From: Oscillospiraceae bacterium
GTDB lineage: Bacteria > Bacillota > Clostridia > Oscillospirales > Acutalibacteraceae
Assembly (NCBI GenBank): GCA_015065935.1
Contig: SVPI01000002.1
Location: forward strand, 106,548 to 170,547
Direction of reading: 5' to 3'
Length of the DNA: 64,000 nucleotides
Translations under genes and position numbers: made by a program
Notes under the pieces: model-generated
Database searches by the model: none
What the model saw: only the letters and a program-made list of their open reading frames with translations
Told to the model about the DNA's origin: nothing
In this document: positions 18,835 through 28,553 of the stretch, piece after piece
Position numbering within the stretch: position 1 is the stretch's first letter
Layout: each line of letters opens with the position of its first letter

Positions 18835-18867
18835 AAGGACTATGACATCTTGTGTGTCATAGTCCTT
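18835..18867. repeat. 13-bp perfect inverted repeat at end of island
   Basis: AAGGACTATGACA / TGTCATAGTCCTT. Confidence 0.6.
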
Positions 18868-18873
18868 AAAAAA

Positions 18874-18896
18874 CTTGCACCAAGTTTGCACCAAAG
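18874..18896. repeat. Doubled TTTGCACCAA motif, right boundary candidate of accessory island
   Basis: CTTGCACCAAGTTTGCACCAAAG. Confidence 0.4.
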
Positions 18897-18918
18897 CAAA
18901 AAACAAGGTAAAAAGAAA

Positions 18919-18949
18919 ACCCCGAAAACCGTGATGGTTTCGGGGTTTT
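18919..18949. terminator. Intrinsic terminator
   Basis: aaaaccccgaaaacc-gtgat-ggtttcggggttttt. Confidence 0.7.
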
Positions 18950-18972
18950 TGTTGTTCTTGAAATAATACAGA

Positions 18973-19371
18973 TTATCTCTTTGAGAACTGGGGTGCTCTA
19001 CGTGCGCCTTTAAGACCGTATTTCTTACGCTCTTTCATTCTGGGGTCACGAGTGAGTAAGCCTGCCTTCTTAAGGGCGGGGCGGAGCTCCTCGTTGAACT
19101 GAAGAAGAGCACGAGCAATACCGTGACGGATTGCACCTGCCTGGCCGGTAACACCGCCGCCTGCTACACGGCAAACGATATCGAACTTGCCGAGAGTATC
19201 GGTGATGTTAAGGGGCTGGCGAACGATGAGCTTCAAAGTCTCAAGACCGAAATAATCATCAATGTCGCGGTCGTTAATTGTGATTTTACCAGTTCCGTTA
19301 TAAACGCGAACGCGGGCGACAGAACTCTTTCTTCTGCCGGTACCGTAGAAATAAGGATTGCCTTCAAACAT
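18973..19371 (-). CDS. rpsI: 30S ribosomal protein S9
   Basis: '[24 protein letters not shown]...[20 protein letters not shown]...[25 protein letters not shown]'. Confidence 0.97.
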   Translation of the reverse strand: MFEGNPYFYGTGRRKSSVARVRVYNGTGKITINDRDIDDYFGLETLKLIVRQPLNITDTLGKFDIVCRVAGGGVTGQAGAIRHGIARALLQFNEELRPALKKAGLLTRDPRMKERKKYGLKGARRAPQFSKR

Positions 19372-19389
19372 TGTTTCTGTCTCCCTTCA

Positions 19390-19818
19390 TTAAAATTCAA
19401 GTGCTTCGGGCTTCTGAGCAGCATGCTTGTGCTCTGCACCCTTGTAAACACGAAGTCTGGTTAATGCGTTTCTGCCGATTGTTGTATCGGGAACCATTCC
19501 CTTAACAGCAAGCTCCATTGCCTTTTCAGGGCGGGTGCTCATAAGAGTTGCATACTTAACCTCTTTAAGACCACCAACGAAGCCGGTGTGACGGCGATAG
19601 AATTTCTTTTCAAGTTTATTACCAGTGAGCACTGCCTTTTCAGCATTGATTACGATAACGTGGTCACCGCAGTCAACATGAGGAGTGAACTCGGGCTTGC
19701 CTTTGCCGCGAAGCAAATCGGCAACCTTAACAGCAACACGGCCAAGGGGCTTGTTTGCTGCATCAACAATGTACCACTTGCGCTGTACATTTTCTGCTTT
19801 TGCCATAAAAGTAGACAT
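19390..19818 (-). CDS. rplM: 50S ribosomal protein L13
   Basis: '[58 protein letters not shown]'. Confidence 0.97.
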   Translation of the reverse strand: MSTFMAKAENVQRKWYIVDAANKPLGRVAVKVADLLRGKGKPEFTPHVDCGDHVIVINAEKAVLTGNKLEKKFYRRHTGFVGGLKEVKYATLMSTRPEKAMELAVKGMVPDTTIGRNALTRLRVYKGAEHKHAAQKPEALEF

Positions 19819-19920
19819 ACTTTTTCCTCCATTCATATTTTCGTGAGCTTATCTATCATATCATAGGTAAAACCACTTGTCAACACTTATTTTTCAAAAT
19901 TTTAATTTAAAAAACAAATG

Positions 19921-19960
19921 CTCCGTTTTTCTCCGTTTTTCTCGTTTTTTCTCTTTTTTG
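19921..19960. repeat. Degenerate 10-bp tandem repeat (CTCCGTTTTT-like)
   Basis: ctccgttttt ctccgttttt ctcgtttttt ctcttttttg. Confidence 0.7.
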
Positions 19961-19974
19961 CTCACTTGTCATTT

Positions 19975-20724
19975 TTAAATTTTCTTTACAGGATAATAGT
20001 GATTTGTGAAAAACTTAATATTTTTAAACTCATTTTGGAGTATTTCCTTTAAAGGCTCAACGGCAATATCCTCGGTTTCAAAATGCCCTGCATCAAAAAG
20101 GCAAATGCCCTTTTCATCGGCCTCAATAAATACCGAATGCTTAATATCGGCGGCAACCAGCGCATCGGCGCCGAAAATTTCGGCGTCACCTAAAAAGCCG
20201 CCGCCTGCCCCGGAGCAAACCATAACCGTGTTTATTCGTTTTTTAGAATCGGTAAAACGAACGGTTGTGTTAAGAGCGGTTTTAAGAATCCCTGCAAACT
20301 CATCGGCCGTAAGGTTATCAACCTTGCCTACATTTAAAATATAACCATCCTGCGCGGTATAACGTTCAACATTTTGAAGCCCGATTTTTTGGCACAAAAC
20401 ATCGTTAACGCCATTTACCCCTTGGTCAAAATTTGTGTGCATTGAGATAACCGAAATTTTGTTTTCAAGGAGTTTTCCTATTTTTTCATCCGCATCAATG
20501 CTTTTTATCGGCTCAAAAATCACAGGGTGGTGGGTGATAATAAGCTGGGCGCCTATTTTAATCGCCTCATCAATCGCCGCATTTGTGCAATCGAGCGCTA
20601 CCAAAACCTTGGTAACGCTCCTGTTTTTATTGCCGATTAAAAGCCCCACATTGTCAAAATCACACGCGGTTGACACGGGAAATTTTTCATTTAAAAAATC
20701 AAAAATGCTTTTAATTCTCATCAT
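19975..20724 (-). CDS. Nif3-like dinuclear metal centre hexameric protein
   Basis: 'WSTAC DFDNVGLLIGN'-type N-term (CDFDNVGLLIGNKNRSVTKVLVALDCT), 'LIITHHPVIFEPIKSI', 'DAGHFETE'. Confidence 0.92.
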   Translation of the reverse strand: MMRIKSIFDFLNEKFPVSTACDFDNVGLLIGNKNRSVTKVLVALDCTNAAIDEAIKIGAQLIITHHPVIFEPIKSIDADEKIGKLLENKISVISMHTNFDQGVNGVNDVLCQKIGLQNVERYTAQDGYILNVGKVDNLTADEFAGILKTALNTTVRFTDSKKRINTVMVCSGAGGGFLGDAEIFGADALVAADIKHSVFIEADEKGICLFDAGHFETEDIAVEPLKEILQNEFKNIKFFTNHYYPVKKI

Positions 20725-20732
20725 TTTTTCCT

Positions 20733-21010
20733 TAGGGTAGAGCGAATAATCCGAACTCCGTTTTTAAAAGGCGGATTTTCGCTCATACTTTGTTAAAATA
20801 CTCGTTAATCCGTCAGGATTAACTGCGTTTTGTGCCGCGTCTGAACAAAAATTCGCTCTTTTAAAAATCTTTGACCTCAAAGAGAGAAGATTTCGAGTGA
20901 TTTTTATTCAGTACAGGCGCAGTAAGGCTGACGCCTTGCAAGAATGGAATGGGTAAAAAGCGCCGAAATAAGCCTCTTTGAGGCGGGTTTGGATTATTCG
21001 CTCTACCCTA
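20733..21010 (-). repeat. Palindromic intergenic element, copy 1 (same family as 61743-62017)
   Basis: 20-bp perfect terminal inverted repeats TAGGGTAGAGCGAATAATCC (20733-20752) / GGATTATTCGCTCTACCCTA (20991-21010); shares internal blocks with copy 2. Confidence 0.85.
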
Positions 21011-22693
21011 TTTCTTTGTAAAAGAATCTTTTAGGGCAACTGTACGGTTGATAATCAAATTATCCTCGCTGCTGTCCTTATCAATGCAGAAATAACCCTG
21101 GCGCATAAACTGGAAGGTATCCCCTACCTTGGCGTTCTTTAAATCTGCATCAATTTTGCAGTTTTCAAGAACGGTTAAGCTATCAGGGTTAAGGTTATCG
21201 GCAAAGGAGGAAACGCCCTCCTCATCCGAGGGATTTTCAACAACGAAAAGCCTATCGTAAAGGCGAACGGTGGCTGTGGCGCAGTCCCTTGCGTTAACCC
21301 AGTGGAGTGTTCCCTTAACCTTTCTGCCATCGGGGGTTTCACCGCCGCGGCTTTCGGGGTCATAGGTGCAGTGAACAACGGTTATGTTGCCCTTTTCATC
21401 GGTTTCGTGGGAGGCATACTTAATATAATAAGCGCCCTTTAAGCGAACCTCTTTTGCGGGACACAAGCGGAAATATTTTCCGGGCGGGTCCAGCATAAAG
21501 TCATCCTGCTCAATGAAAAGCTCATTTGAGAAGGTAACCTTTTTCTTACCAAGTTCCGGCTTATTGGGGTTAATATCAACCTCAATTTCCTCGATTAAAT
21601 CAGCGGGATAGTTATCAATAACAATTTTCAAGGGGCGCAGCACCGCCATAGCGCGGTCGGCCTCGATATTGAGATAATCTCTAACGCAGGATTCAAGTAA
21701 GGCATAGTCAATAACGCTGTGTGCCTTTGAAACGCCGATTTTTTCAACGAAGTTTCTGACTGCCTCGGCAGGGTAGCCCCTTCTTCTCATTCCGCAAAGG
21801 GTTGCCATTCTGGGGTCATCCCAGCCTGAAACCAAATTATCCTCAACCAGCTTTAAGCACTTTCTTTTACTGGTTAAAGTATAATTTACATTCATTCTTG
21901 CAAACTCAATCTGCCTTGGGGGCATAGGAATTTCCAGCGCCTCTAAAAACCAATTATAAAGGGGTCTGTGGTTTTCAAATTCCAAAGAGCAAAGGGAGTG
22001 GGTTACACCCTCCTTGGCATCGGATAAGGGGTGGGCGAAATCATACATAGGATAAACGCACCACTTATCCCCTGTTCTGTGATGGGGAACCTTCATAATG
22101 CGATAAATAATGGGGTCGCGCATATTAAGGTTTGAGGAAGCCATATCAATTTTGGCCCTTAAAACCCTTGCGCCGTTTTCAAATTCGCCCTCGGTCATTC
22201 TGCGGAACAGGTCAAGGTTTTCCTCGATAGAACGGTTTCTATAGGGGCTCTCTTTTCCTGCCTCGGTTAAGGTGCCTCTGTATTCCCTCATTTGTTCAGG
22301 TGTTAAATCGCAAACGTAGGCAAGACCTTTTTCAATAAGCTTTACGGCACATTCATAAATAAAATCAAAATAGTCCGAAGCGAAATAGATATTATCGGGG
22401 GTAAAGCCAAGCCATTTGATATCTTCTACAATGGCATCAACATATTCCACATCTTCCTTTGTGGGGTTGGTGTCATCAAGGCGCAAATTGCACTTGCCGC
22501 CGTATTTCTCAGCGGTGCCAAAGTCAATGCAAATAGCCTTTGCGTGGCCAATGTGAAGATAGCCGTTAGGCTCGGGGGGAAAACGAGTTTGAACATAAGG
22601 GTAAACGCCGCTTTCCAAATCCTCATCAATAAAATCGTGAATAAAGTTAGAGGGCTTTAGCTCCTCGTTTTCTATGGTTTTAATCTCGTCCAT
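21008..22693 (-). CDS. glnS: Glutaminyl-tRNA synthetase
   Basis: 'TRFPPEPNGYLHIGHAKAICIDFG', 'NLRLDDTNPTKEDVEYVD', 'LTSKRKCLKLVE'; terminal codon lies within the TIR of the adjacent element. Confidence 0.95.
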   Translation of the reverse strand: MDEIKTIENEELKPSNFIHDFIDEDLESGVYPYVQTRFPPEPNGYLHIGHAKAICIDFGTAEKYGGKCNLRLDDTNPTKEDVEYVDAIVEDIKWLGFTPDNIYFASDYFDFIYECAVKLIEKGLAYVCDLTPEQMREYRGTLTEAGKESPYRNRSIEENLDLFRRMTEGEFENGARVLRAKIDMASSNLNMRDPIIYRIMKVPHHRTGDKWCVYPMYDFAHPLSDAKEGVTHSLCSLEFENHRPLYNWFLEALEIPMPPRQIEFARMNVNYTLTSKRKCLKLVEDNLVSGWDDPRMATLCGMRRRGYPAEAVRNFVEKIGVSKAHSVIDYALLESCVRDYLNIEADRAMAVLRPLKIVIDNYPADLIEEIEVDINPNKPELGKKKVTFSNELFIEQDDFMLDPPGKYFRLCPAKEVRLKGAYYIKYASHETDEKGNITVVHCTYDPESRGGETPDGRKVKGTLHWVNARDCATATVRLYDRLFVVENPSDEEGVSSFADNLNPDSLTVLENCKIDADLKNAKVGDTFQFMRQGYFCIDKDSSEDNLIINRTVALKDSFTKK

Positions 22694-22703
22694 CTTAAAA
22701 CTC

Positions 22704-24359
22704 CTAAATATTGGAAATCATATCATCAATGCGCTTAAAGCACTCTGTTTTACCTAGCACCTGCATAATTGAGCAAAGGTCGGGTGTGTTGCGCCTGCCT
22801 GTTACGGCAATGCGAAGCACGGTGCTTAAATCTCCCGCGTGGCCCTTATAGGCATCGGGATTTTGCTTATAATCCTTGGTCTGCTCGGCAAAGCCAAGGC
22901 CAGGGCAAAGACCCTTAATTTTATCAAACCAGCCCTGTCTGTCATCAGCGGGGTCATAAACGCCCTTATAAAGCTCTAAAAATGCCTTGGCATCAGCCCC
23001 CGTAATATTTTCGGGCAGGGTGTAATCGGGAACAAACAGGTTATTAAAGAAAAATGCGAAATAATCCTTTGCCTCGTTCCACTTTGCAAGGTCTTTTCGG
23101 GGCTTTGCGGCATCATCGCGGTCAATGGCAAGCATCGCCTTTGTAAAGTCGGGGTCGGCAGTTAACAGCGAATAAAAATCGCTGTCAAATTCCTTCGCCC
23201 AGGCGGTTATTTTTTCATAAACCTCGCCGCTCTTCATTCGGCTGATGCGGTTTTTGCTTACATCGGTGAGTTTTACCTCATCAAAAAGGGCGCCCGAAAC
23301 GCTCATCTTCTTAAGATTAAATTTAAAATCCTTGTACGATGCATCGGGGTTGGCGCGGCGCCAGTCCTCAAAATCAGAGGAGGCAATTGTCATTAAATAT
23401 TCAATAACACTTTCGGCTTCGTAGCCCTGCTCTGCAAAGAAATGAACGGCGGCCTCGGGGTCTTTTCTCTTTGAAATCTTGCGCTTTGCGCCGTTGTCCA
23501 GCTTCATAATGGGAGAAACGTGGGCAAATTTAGGCACCTTAAAGCCAAGGGTTTTAAAAAGCTGAATGTGCTTCGGTACCGAGGAAATCCACTCATCGCC
23601 ACGAATTACGTGTGTTGTGTGCATAAGGTGGTCATCAATAGCGTGAGCAAAATGGTAGGTGGGTATACCATCAGATTTAAGAAGAACAAAATCCTCATCG
23701 TTTTCGGGCATCTCAATTTTGCCCTTAATGGCATCCTCAAAAATAACCTTGTTTTCCTCACTGCCCATTGATTTAAGGCGGATAACATAGGGCTTGCCCT
23801 CGTTTATAAGCTTTTCGGCTTCCTCGAAGGTTATATCCCTGTGTTTTGCCCACTTGCCGTGGTAGCCTGTCCTGATTTTGGCGGCCTCCTGCTGGTTTCT
23901 TACAGCCTCTAACTCCTCTGCAGTGCAAAAGCAGGGATAGGCAAGACCCTCCTTTATCAGCTTTTTAACAAAGGTCTGATAAATTTCGGCGCGGTGGCTT
24001 TGCTGATAGGGGCCGTAATCACCCTTTTCATTAGTGCCCGAAATAAAGCCCTCATCAATGGCAATGCCAAAGCGATTAAGGCCATCAATAATATTCTCAA
24101 TGCCGCCCTCAATTTCCCTTTTCTTATCGGTGTCCTCAATGCGGGTAAAGAAAACGCCGCCTGTTGAGGTTGCGGTAATGCGGTTTACAAGCGCCGCAAA
24201 AAGGGTGCCTAAATGAAGATATCCTGTGGGGCTGGGCGCAACACGAACAACCCTTGCCCCCTCGGGCAAATTCCTGGCGGGGTAAAGGTTTTCATAGAAA
24301 TCAGGTGTTTTGTTAATATCGGGCAGCAAAAGCTCTGCCATTTTTTCGTTTTGGGTCAT
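22704..24359 (-). CDS. gltX: Glutamyl-tRNA synthetase
   Basis: 'VRVAPSPTGYLHLGTLFAALVNR', 'FTRIEDTDKKRE', 'AKRKISKRKDPEAAV'. Confidence 0.94.
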   Translation of the reverse strand: MTQNEKMAELLLPDINKTPDFYENLYPARNLPEGARVVRVAPSPTGYLHLGTLFAALVNRITATSTGGVFFTRIEDTDKKREIEGGIENIIDGLNRFGIAIDEGFISGTNEKGDYGPYQQSHRAEIYQTFVKKLIKEGLAYPCFCTAEELEAVRNQQEAAKIRTGYHGKWAKHRDITFEEAEKLINEGKPYVIRLKSMGSEENKVIFEDAIKGKIEMPENDEDFVLLKSDGIPTYHFAHAIDDHLMHTTHVIRGDEWISSVPKHIQLFKTLGFKVPKFAHVSPIMKLDNGAKRKISKRKDPEAAVHFFAEQGYEAESVIEYLMTIASSDFEDWRRANPDASYKDFKFNLKKMSVSGALFDEVKLTDVSKNRISRMKSGEVYEKITAWAKEFDSDFYSLLTADPDFTKAMLAIDRDDAAKPRKDLAKWNEAKDYFAFFFNNLFVPDYTLPENITGADAKAFLELYKGVYDPADDRQGWFDKIKGLCPGLGFAEQTKDYKQNPDAYKGHAGDLSTVLRIAVTGRRNTPDLCSIMQVLGKTECFKRIDDMISNI

Positions 24360-24386
24360 TGCCTTAAAACTCCTATGGGAAATATA

Positions 24387-24842
24387 TTACTGATTTTTAA
24401 GCAGCTTATTAAGCTCACTCATAAAGGTGTTAATATCCTTAAACTGGCGATAAACCGAGGCGAAGCGAACATAGGCTACCTCATCAACAGCCTTTAATTT
24501 ATCCATAACAAGCTCGCCTATTTTTTCCGAGGTTACCTCGCGGTCTAAAGTGTTCTGAATGGTGGTTTCAATCTCGTCAATCATGCTTTCCATCTGGTCA
24601 ATGGAAACAGGGCGCTTTTCGCAGGCGCGAAGCATACCTGTTAAAAGCTTATCGCGATTAAAGGTTTCACGGGTTTTATCCTTCTTTATAACCATAATGG
24701 GCAGGGATTCAATCTGCTCATAGGTTGTAAAGCGCTTGGTGCAGTTAAGGCACTCTCTCCTGCGGCGAATTTTTTCGCCCTCATCGGTAGGTCTACTATC
24801 AATTACCTTGCTTTCTTCAAAACCGCAATATGGACATTTCAT
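24387..24842 (-). CDS. nrdR: Transcriptional repressor NrdR
   Basis: '[42 protein letters not shown]'. Confidence 0.97.
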   Translation of the reverse strand: MKCPYCGFEESKVIDSRPTDEGEKIRRRRECLNCTKRFTTYEQIESLPIMVIKKDKTRETFNRDKLLTGMLRACEKRPVSIDQMESMIDEIETTIQNTLDREVTSEKIGELVMDKLKAVDEVAYVRFASVYRQFKDINTFMSELNKLLKNQ

Positions 24843-24980
24843 AACATTTGGTCCACCTTTCAATAATTATTCATTTTATTTTACCATATATAGTATTAAA
24901 ACGCAAGAAAAAAGGGGAATTTTAACAAGTTTTAATTCATATAATTTAACAAAAACGCAAAAAGAAAGGAAGGAAAAACC

Positions 24981-25907
24981 GTGAACGCCTTTTTTCCTGA
25001 GGGTTGGCTTACCGCCTCCCGCCAAAACCGTAAAAACACCTTTACTCCATCTTTTTTAAGTGAGGCTGTAAAAACAGGGGAAATTTTAGAAAGTGTGGCC
25101 TATGTTTGTGACAGTGAACACAATTTGCTGGTTGATTTAGGCTCTGTAAAGGGCATTATCCCCCGCGAGGAGGGGGCCATTGGAATAAAGGAAAATTCCA
25201 CCCGCGATATCGCCCTTATCTCCCGCGTGGGAAAGCCTGTTTGCTTTGTTGTCGATGAGCTCGCAAGTGATGAAAACGGCAAACTTGTGGCAATGCTGTC
25301 AAGACGGAAAGCCCAGGAAAAATGTCGCGCAGAATTTTTATCAACCCTTATAAAGGGGGATGTTATCGGCGCTAAAATAACCCACCTTGAATCCTTCGGT
25401 GCCTTTTGTGATATCGGCTGCGGCGTGCCGGCGCTGCTACCTATTGATTCTATTTCGGTCTCCCGCATTTCTCACCCTAAAGACCGTTTTAAGGTTGGGG
25501 ATGATATTAAAGCGGTTGTTAAGGATATTTCCGCCGACGGTAAAATAACGCTGACCCACAAGGAACTCCTTGGCACCTGGCAGGAAAACGCTGATTTATT
25601 TTCCGTTGGGCAGACTGTGACAGGTGTTGTGCGCTCGGTTGAGGATTACGGCATTTTTGTTGAGCTTACCCCAAATCTCGCAGGCCTGGCGGAGCTTAAA
25701 AGCGGGGTTAAGGTGGGAGATTTGGCAGGGGTTTACATTAAAAACATAATGAGCGATAAAATGAAGGTTAAACTTATTATTATTGACTCTTTTTCGGGAG
25801 ATTATTCACCCGAAATAACATATTTTAATTTTGATAACCATATCGACCGCTTTGATTATTCCCCCGAAAGCTGCAAAAGAAAAATTTTCACTGATTTTAA
25901 TGCTTAA
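24981..25907 (+). CDS. S1 RNA-binding domain protein (two S1-like modules)
   Basis: 'GDVIGAKITHLESFGAFCDIGCGVPALLPIDSIS', 'GQTVTGVVRSVEDYGIFVELTPNLAGLAE'; GTG start. Confidence 0.85.
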   Translation: MNAFFPEGWLTASRQNRKNTFTPSFLSEAVKTGEILESVAYVCDSEHNLLVDLGSVKGIIPREEGAIGIKENSTRDIALISRVGKPVCFVVDELASDENGKLVAMLSRRKAQEKCRAEFLSTLIKGDVIGAKITHLESFGAFCDIGCGVPALLPIDSISVSRISHPKDRFKVGDDIKAVVKDISADGKITLTHKELLGTWQENADLFSVGQTVTGVVRSVEDYGIFVELTPNLAGLAELKSGVKVGDLAGVYIKNIMSDKMKVKLIIIDSFSGDYSPEITYFNFDNHIDRFDYSPESCKRKIFTDFNA

Positions 25908-25981
25908 TCATTGAAAATTTAGGTTTGAAGGAGTATAATAATAAAACAATACTGTAAGTTATTTTTTTGGAGATGTTTAAA

Positions 25982-26827
25982 TTGGCAGAAGAAAGAAAAT
26001 GTAACAGCACCTCCTGCGACGGTAATTGCGCAGGCTGCAAAAGTGCAAAAAAGGAGCCCGCTTCCCTTTTAGAGCCCACTAACGAGTTTAACAACATTAA
26101 AAAGGTTATCGGCGTTGTAAGCGGTAAAGGCGGCGTTGGTAAATCAATGGTTTCGGCATCTCTTGCCGTTTTAATGAAGCGAAAGGGCTATGAGGTCGGC
26201 CTTCTTGATGCCGATATAACAGGTCCCTCAATTCCTAAAATGTTCGGCGTTAACGCAAGAGCAAAATCCAACGATTATGGCATTATGCCCGAAATTACCG
26301 CCTCTGGAATAAAGCTTATGTCCATAAATCTGCTTATGGAAAATGCCGAGTCCCCCGTTGTTTGGCGCGGCCCTGTTATTGCGGGCGCCGTTAAACAGTT
26401 CTGGACCGATGTTATGTGGGGCGACCTTGATTACCTCTTTATCGACTGCCCTCCCGGCACAGGCGATGTTCCCTTAACCGTTTTTCAGTCCATTCCCCTT
26501 GATGGCATTGTTATTGTAACCTCCCCGCAGGACCTTGTTTCTTTAATTGTTAAAAAGGCCTATAATATGGCAAAAATGATGAACATTCCCGTTCTTGGAA
26601 TAGTTGAAAATATGAGCTATGTTAAATGCCCCGACTGCGGCAAGGAGTTCCGCATTTTTGGCAAAAGCGACGTGATGAGCATTGCTAAAGAACTTAGTGT
26701 ACCCCTCCTTGATAAAATGCCTATCGATACCTCCCTTGCGGCTTTAAGCGATGCAGGCGATATTGAAAAGCTTAACACAAATTACCTCGACAACACCGCA
26801 AATGTTGTGGAAGAGAAAATTAAATAA
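25982..26827 (+). CDS. Mrp/NBP35-family Fe-S cluster carrier ATPase
   Basis: 'GVVSGKGGVGKSMVSASLAVLM', 'DCPPGTGDVPLTVFQSIPLDGIVIVTSPQDLVSLIVKKA', CxxC 'VKCPDCGKE'; TTG start at 25982 inferred from SD GGAG. Confidence 0.92.
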   Translation: MAEERKCNSTSCDGNCAGCKSAKKEPASLLEPTNEFNNIKKVIGVVSGKGGVGKSMVSASLAVLMKRKGYEVGLLDADITGPSIPKMFGVNARAKSNDYGIMPEITASGIKLMSINLLMENAESPVVWRGPVIAGAVKQFWTDVMWGDLDYLFIDCPPGTGDVPLTVFQSIPLDGIVIVTSPQDLVSLIVKKAYNMAKMMNIPVLGIVENMSYVKCPDCGKEFRIFGKSDVMSIAKELSVPLLDKMPIDTSLAALSDAGDIEKLNTNYLDNTANVVEEKIK

Positions 26828-26831
26828 AATT

Positions 26832-26862
26832 AAAAGAGCCTGGCTTTCACCAAGCTCTTTTT
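26832..26862. terminator. Bidirectional intrinsic terminator
   Basis: aaaagagcctgg-ctttca-ccaagctctttt. Confidence 0.65.
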
Positions 26863-26863
26863 C

Positions 26864-28285
26864 TTATTCTTTATCCTTTTTCCTGGGCTTTTCGTCGGTT
26901 TCTTCCTCGGTTTCTTCTTCGGGGAGAAGCTCAACCTTAACCCGCTCTATTCTTCTTTCATCCACCTCTAAAACGGTAAATAAAAGGCGCTCGTAGGTAA
27001 CCTGAGGATGCTCATCTTCGCCGGGGATTCGGCCAAGCTCCGACATAATATAGCCGCCGATGGTGTCATATTCGCCCTCGGGAAGCTGAATTCCAAAGAC
27101 CTCGGTAAGTTCCTCAATATCGGTGGTGCCGTCGAAGGTGTAGGTGGTTTCATTCACCTGCTCAAACTCCTCATCCTCGTTATCATATTCATCCTGCATA
27201 TTACCAACAATGGATTCAAGCAGGTCCTCAATGGTAACAAGGCCGGCGATGCCGCCATACTCATCGCAGACAAAAATCATCTGAAGGCGCTTTTCGGTCA
27301 TTTCATTAAATAAATCGCCGCAGCGCTTTGACTCGGGAACAAACTCTGCCGAACGCATTAAATCGGCAATTTTTACTTCGCTTGGAACGCGCTTTCCAAC
27401 ATAGGGCAGTAAATCCTTAACATAGATAATACCCTTAATGTTATCAAGCTCTTCCTCAAAAACGGGGAGTCTTGAATAACCCGCCTCAACGGTCTTTTCA
27501 ATAACATCGGAAATTTTATCGTTAATTTCAACCGCCTCAATATCGGTTCTGTGTGTCATAACGTCGGCGGCAACAATATCATCGAATTCGAAAATATTGT
27601 TAATCATTTCCTTTTGGCTTTCCTCAATAACGCCCTTTTCCTCACCGGCATCAACCATCATTCGGATTTCTTCCTCGGTCATTGTTTCCTCGCTTGCATT
27701 GGGGTCAAAGCCAAAGAGGCGAACAACAAGGTTGGTTGAAAAGGAAAGAAGCTTAATAAAGGGCTTCATTGCGCTTTTAATAAAGAGCAAAATGCCCACA
27801 ACGGCAAAGGAAATTTTCTCTCCGCACTGCATTGCAATGCGTTTGGGAGCAAGCTCGCCCAGCACCAAAGAGAAAAACGAAATAATAATTGTTACAAGCA
27901 CCAGCGAAACGCCCGAAATAAGACTTGCGGGAACATTTGGCAGCCAGCCGCTTATAATATTTGCCAGGGGCTCTGAAAAGTTTTCGGCAGCCGAAGCAGA
28001 GGTTAAAAAGCCTGCTAAGGTTACGCCGATTTGAATAGTTGATAAAAAGCTTGAAGGATTTTCTACAAGGGCTAAAACCTTTTTGGCCTTTTTATTGCCC
28101 TCCTCTGCCATTTTTTGCAGCTTAACATCGTTTAGGGAAATTATGGCAATTTCACTCATTGCAAAAAATGCATTAACTAAAATAAGGCAGAACAATAAAA
28201 CAATTTTCCAAATTAAATCTGAGGGCTCACTGCCGGCTGCAGCTACCTCCATAATATAATTCGCAGGCCCGGGGTCATCTAACAT
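26864..28285 (-). CDS. Hemolysin-family/CNNM transmembrane protein with CBS pair and CorC-HlyC domain
   Basis: 'VNAFFAMSEIAIISLNDVKLQKMAEEGNKKAKKVL', 'DVMTHRTDIEAVE', 'GIAGLVTIEDLLESIVGNMQDEYDNEDEE'. Confidence 0.92.
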   Translation of the reverse strand: MLDDPGPANYIMEVAAAGSEPSDLIWKIVLLFCLILVNAFFAMSEIAIISLNDVKLQKMAEEGNKKAKKVLALVENPSSFLSTIQIGVTLAGFLTSASAAENFSEPLANIISGWLPNVPASLISGVSLVLVTIIISFFSLVLGELAPKRIAMQCGEKISFAVVGILLFIKSAMKPFIKLLSFSTNLVVRLFGFDPNASEETMTEEEIRMMVDAGEEKGVIEESQKEMINNIFEFDDIVAADVMTHRTDIEAVEINDKISDVIEKTVEAGYSRLPVFEEELDNIKGIIYVKDLLPYVGKRVPSEVKIADLMRSAEFVPESKRCGDLFNEMTEKRLQMIFVCDEYGGIAGLVTIEDLLESIVGNMQDEYDNEDEEFEQVNETTYTFDGTTDIEELTEVFGIQLPEGEYDTIGGYIMSELGRIPGEDEHPQVTYERLLFTVLEVDERRIERVKVELLPEEETEEETDEKPRKKDKE

Positions 28286-28553
28286 TTTGTCATTTCTCCA
28301 TTCGTTTTTAAACTTTTTTATTTTGAAAGGTGCAAAATAAGCACAATTTCAATAGTAACATATTATACCGAAATTGTAAAAATGTCAAGTTTTCCTTTAA
28401 AATGCCACGTTTTTATATGTAAAATATTGTTAAATTTTTAATAATTTCCTATTTACTTATGAAATCAAATATATTATAATATATTTGTATGATTTTGTCG
28501 TACGCTTTTTTGTTGTGCGCAAAACAGCGAATATAAAAGGAGGATAAAAATCC

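Noticed and set aside
18835-18867. 13-bp inverted repeat as terminator of the ANL ligase
   Set aside because: Followed by A-run on the plus strand, not a T-run, so kept as a repeat rather than a plus-strand terminator; the 18919-18949 stem is the better terminator.
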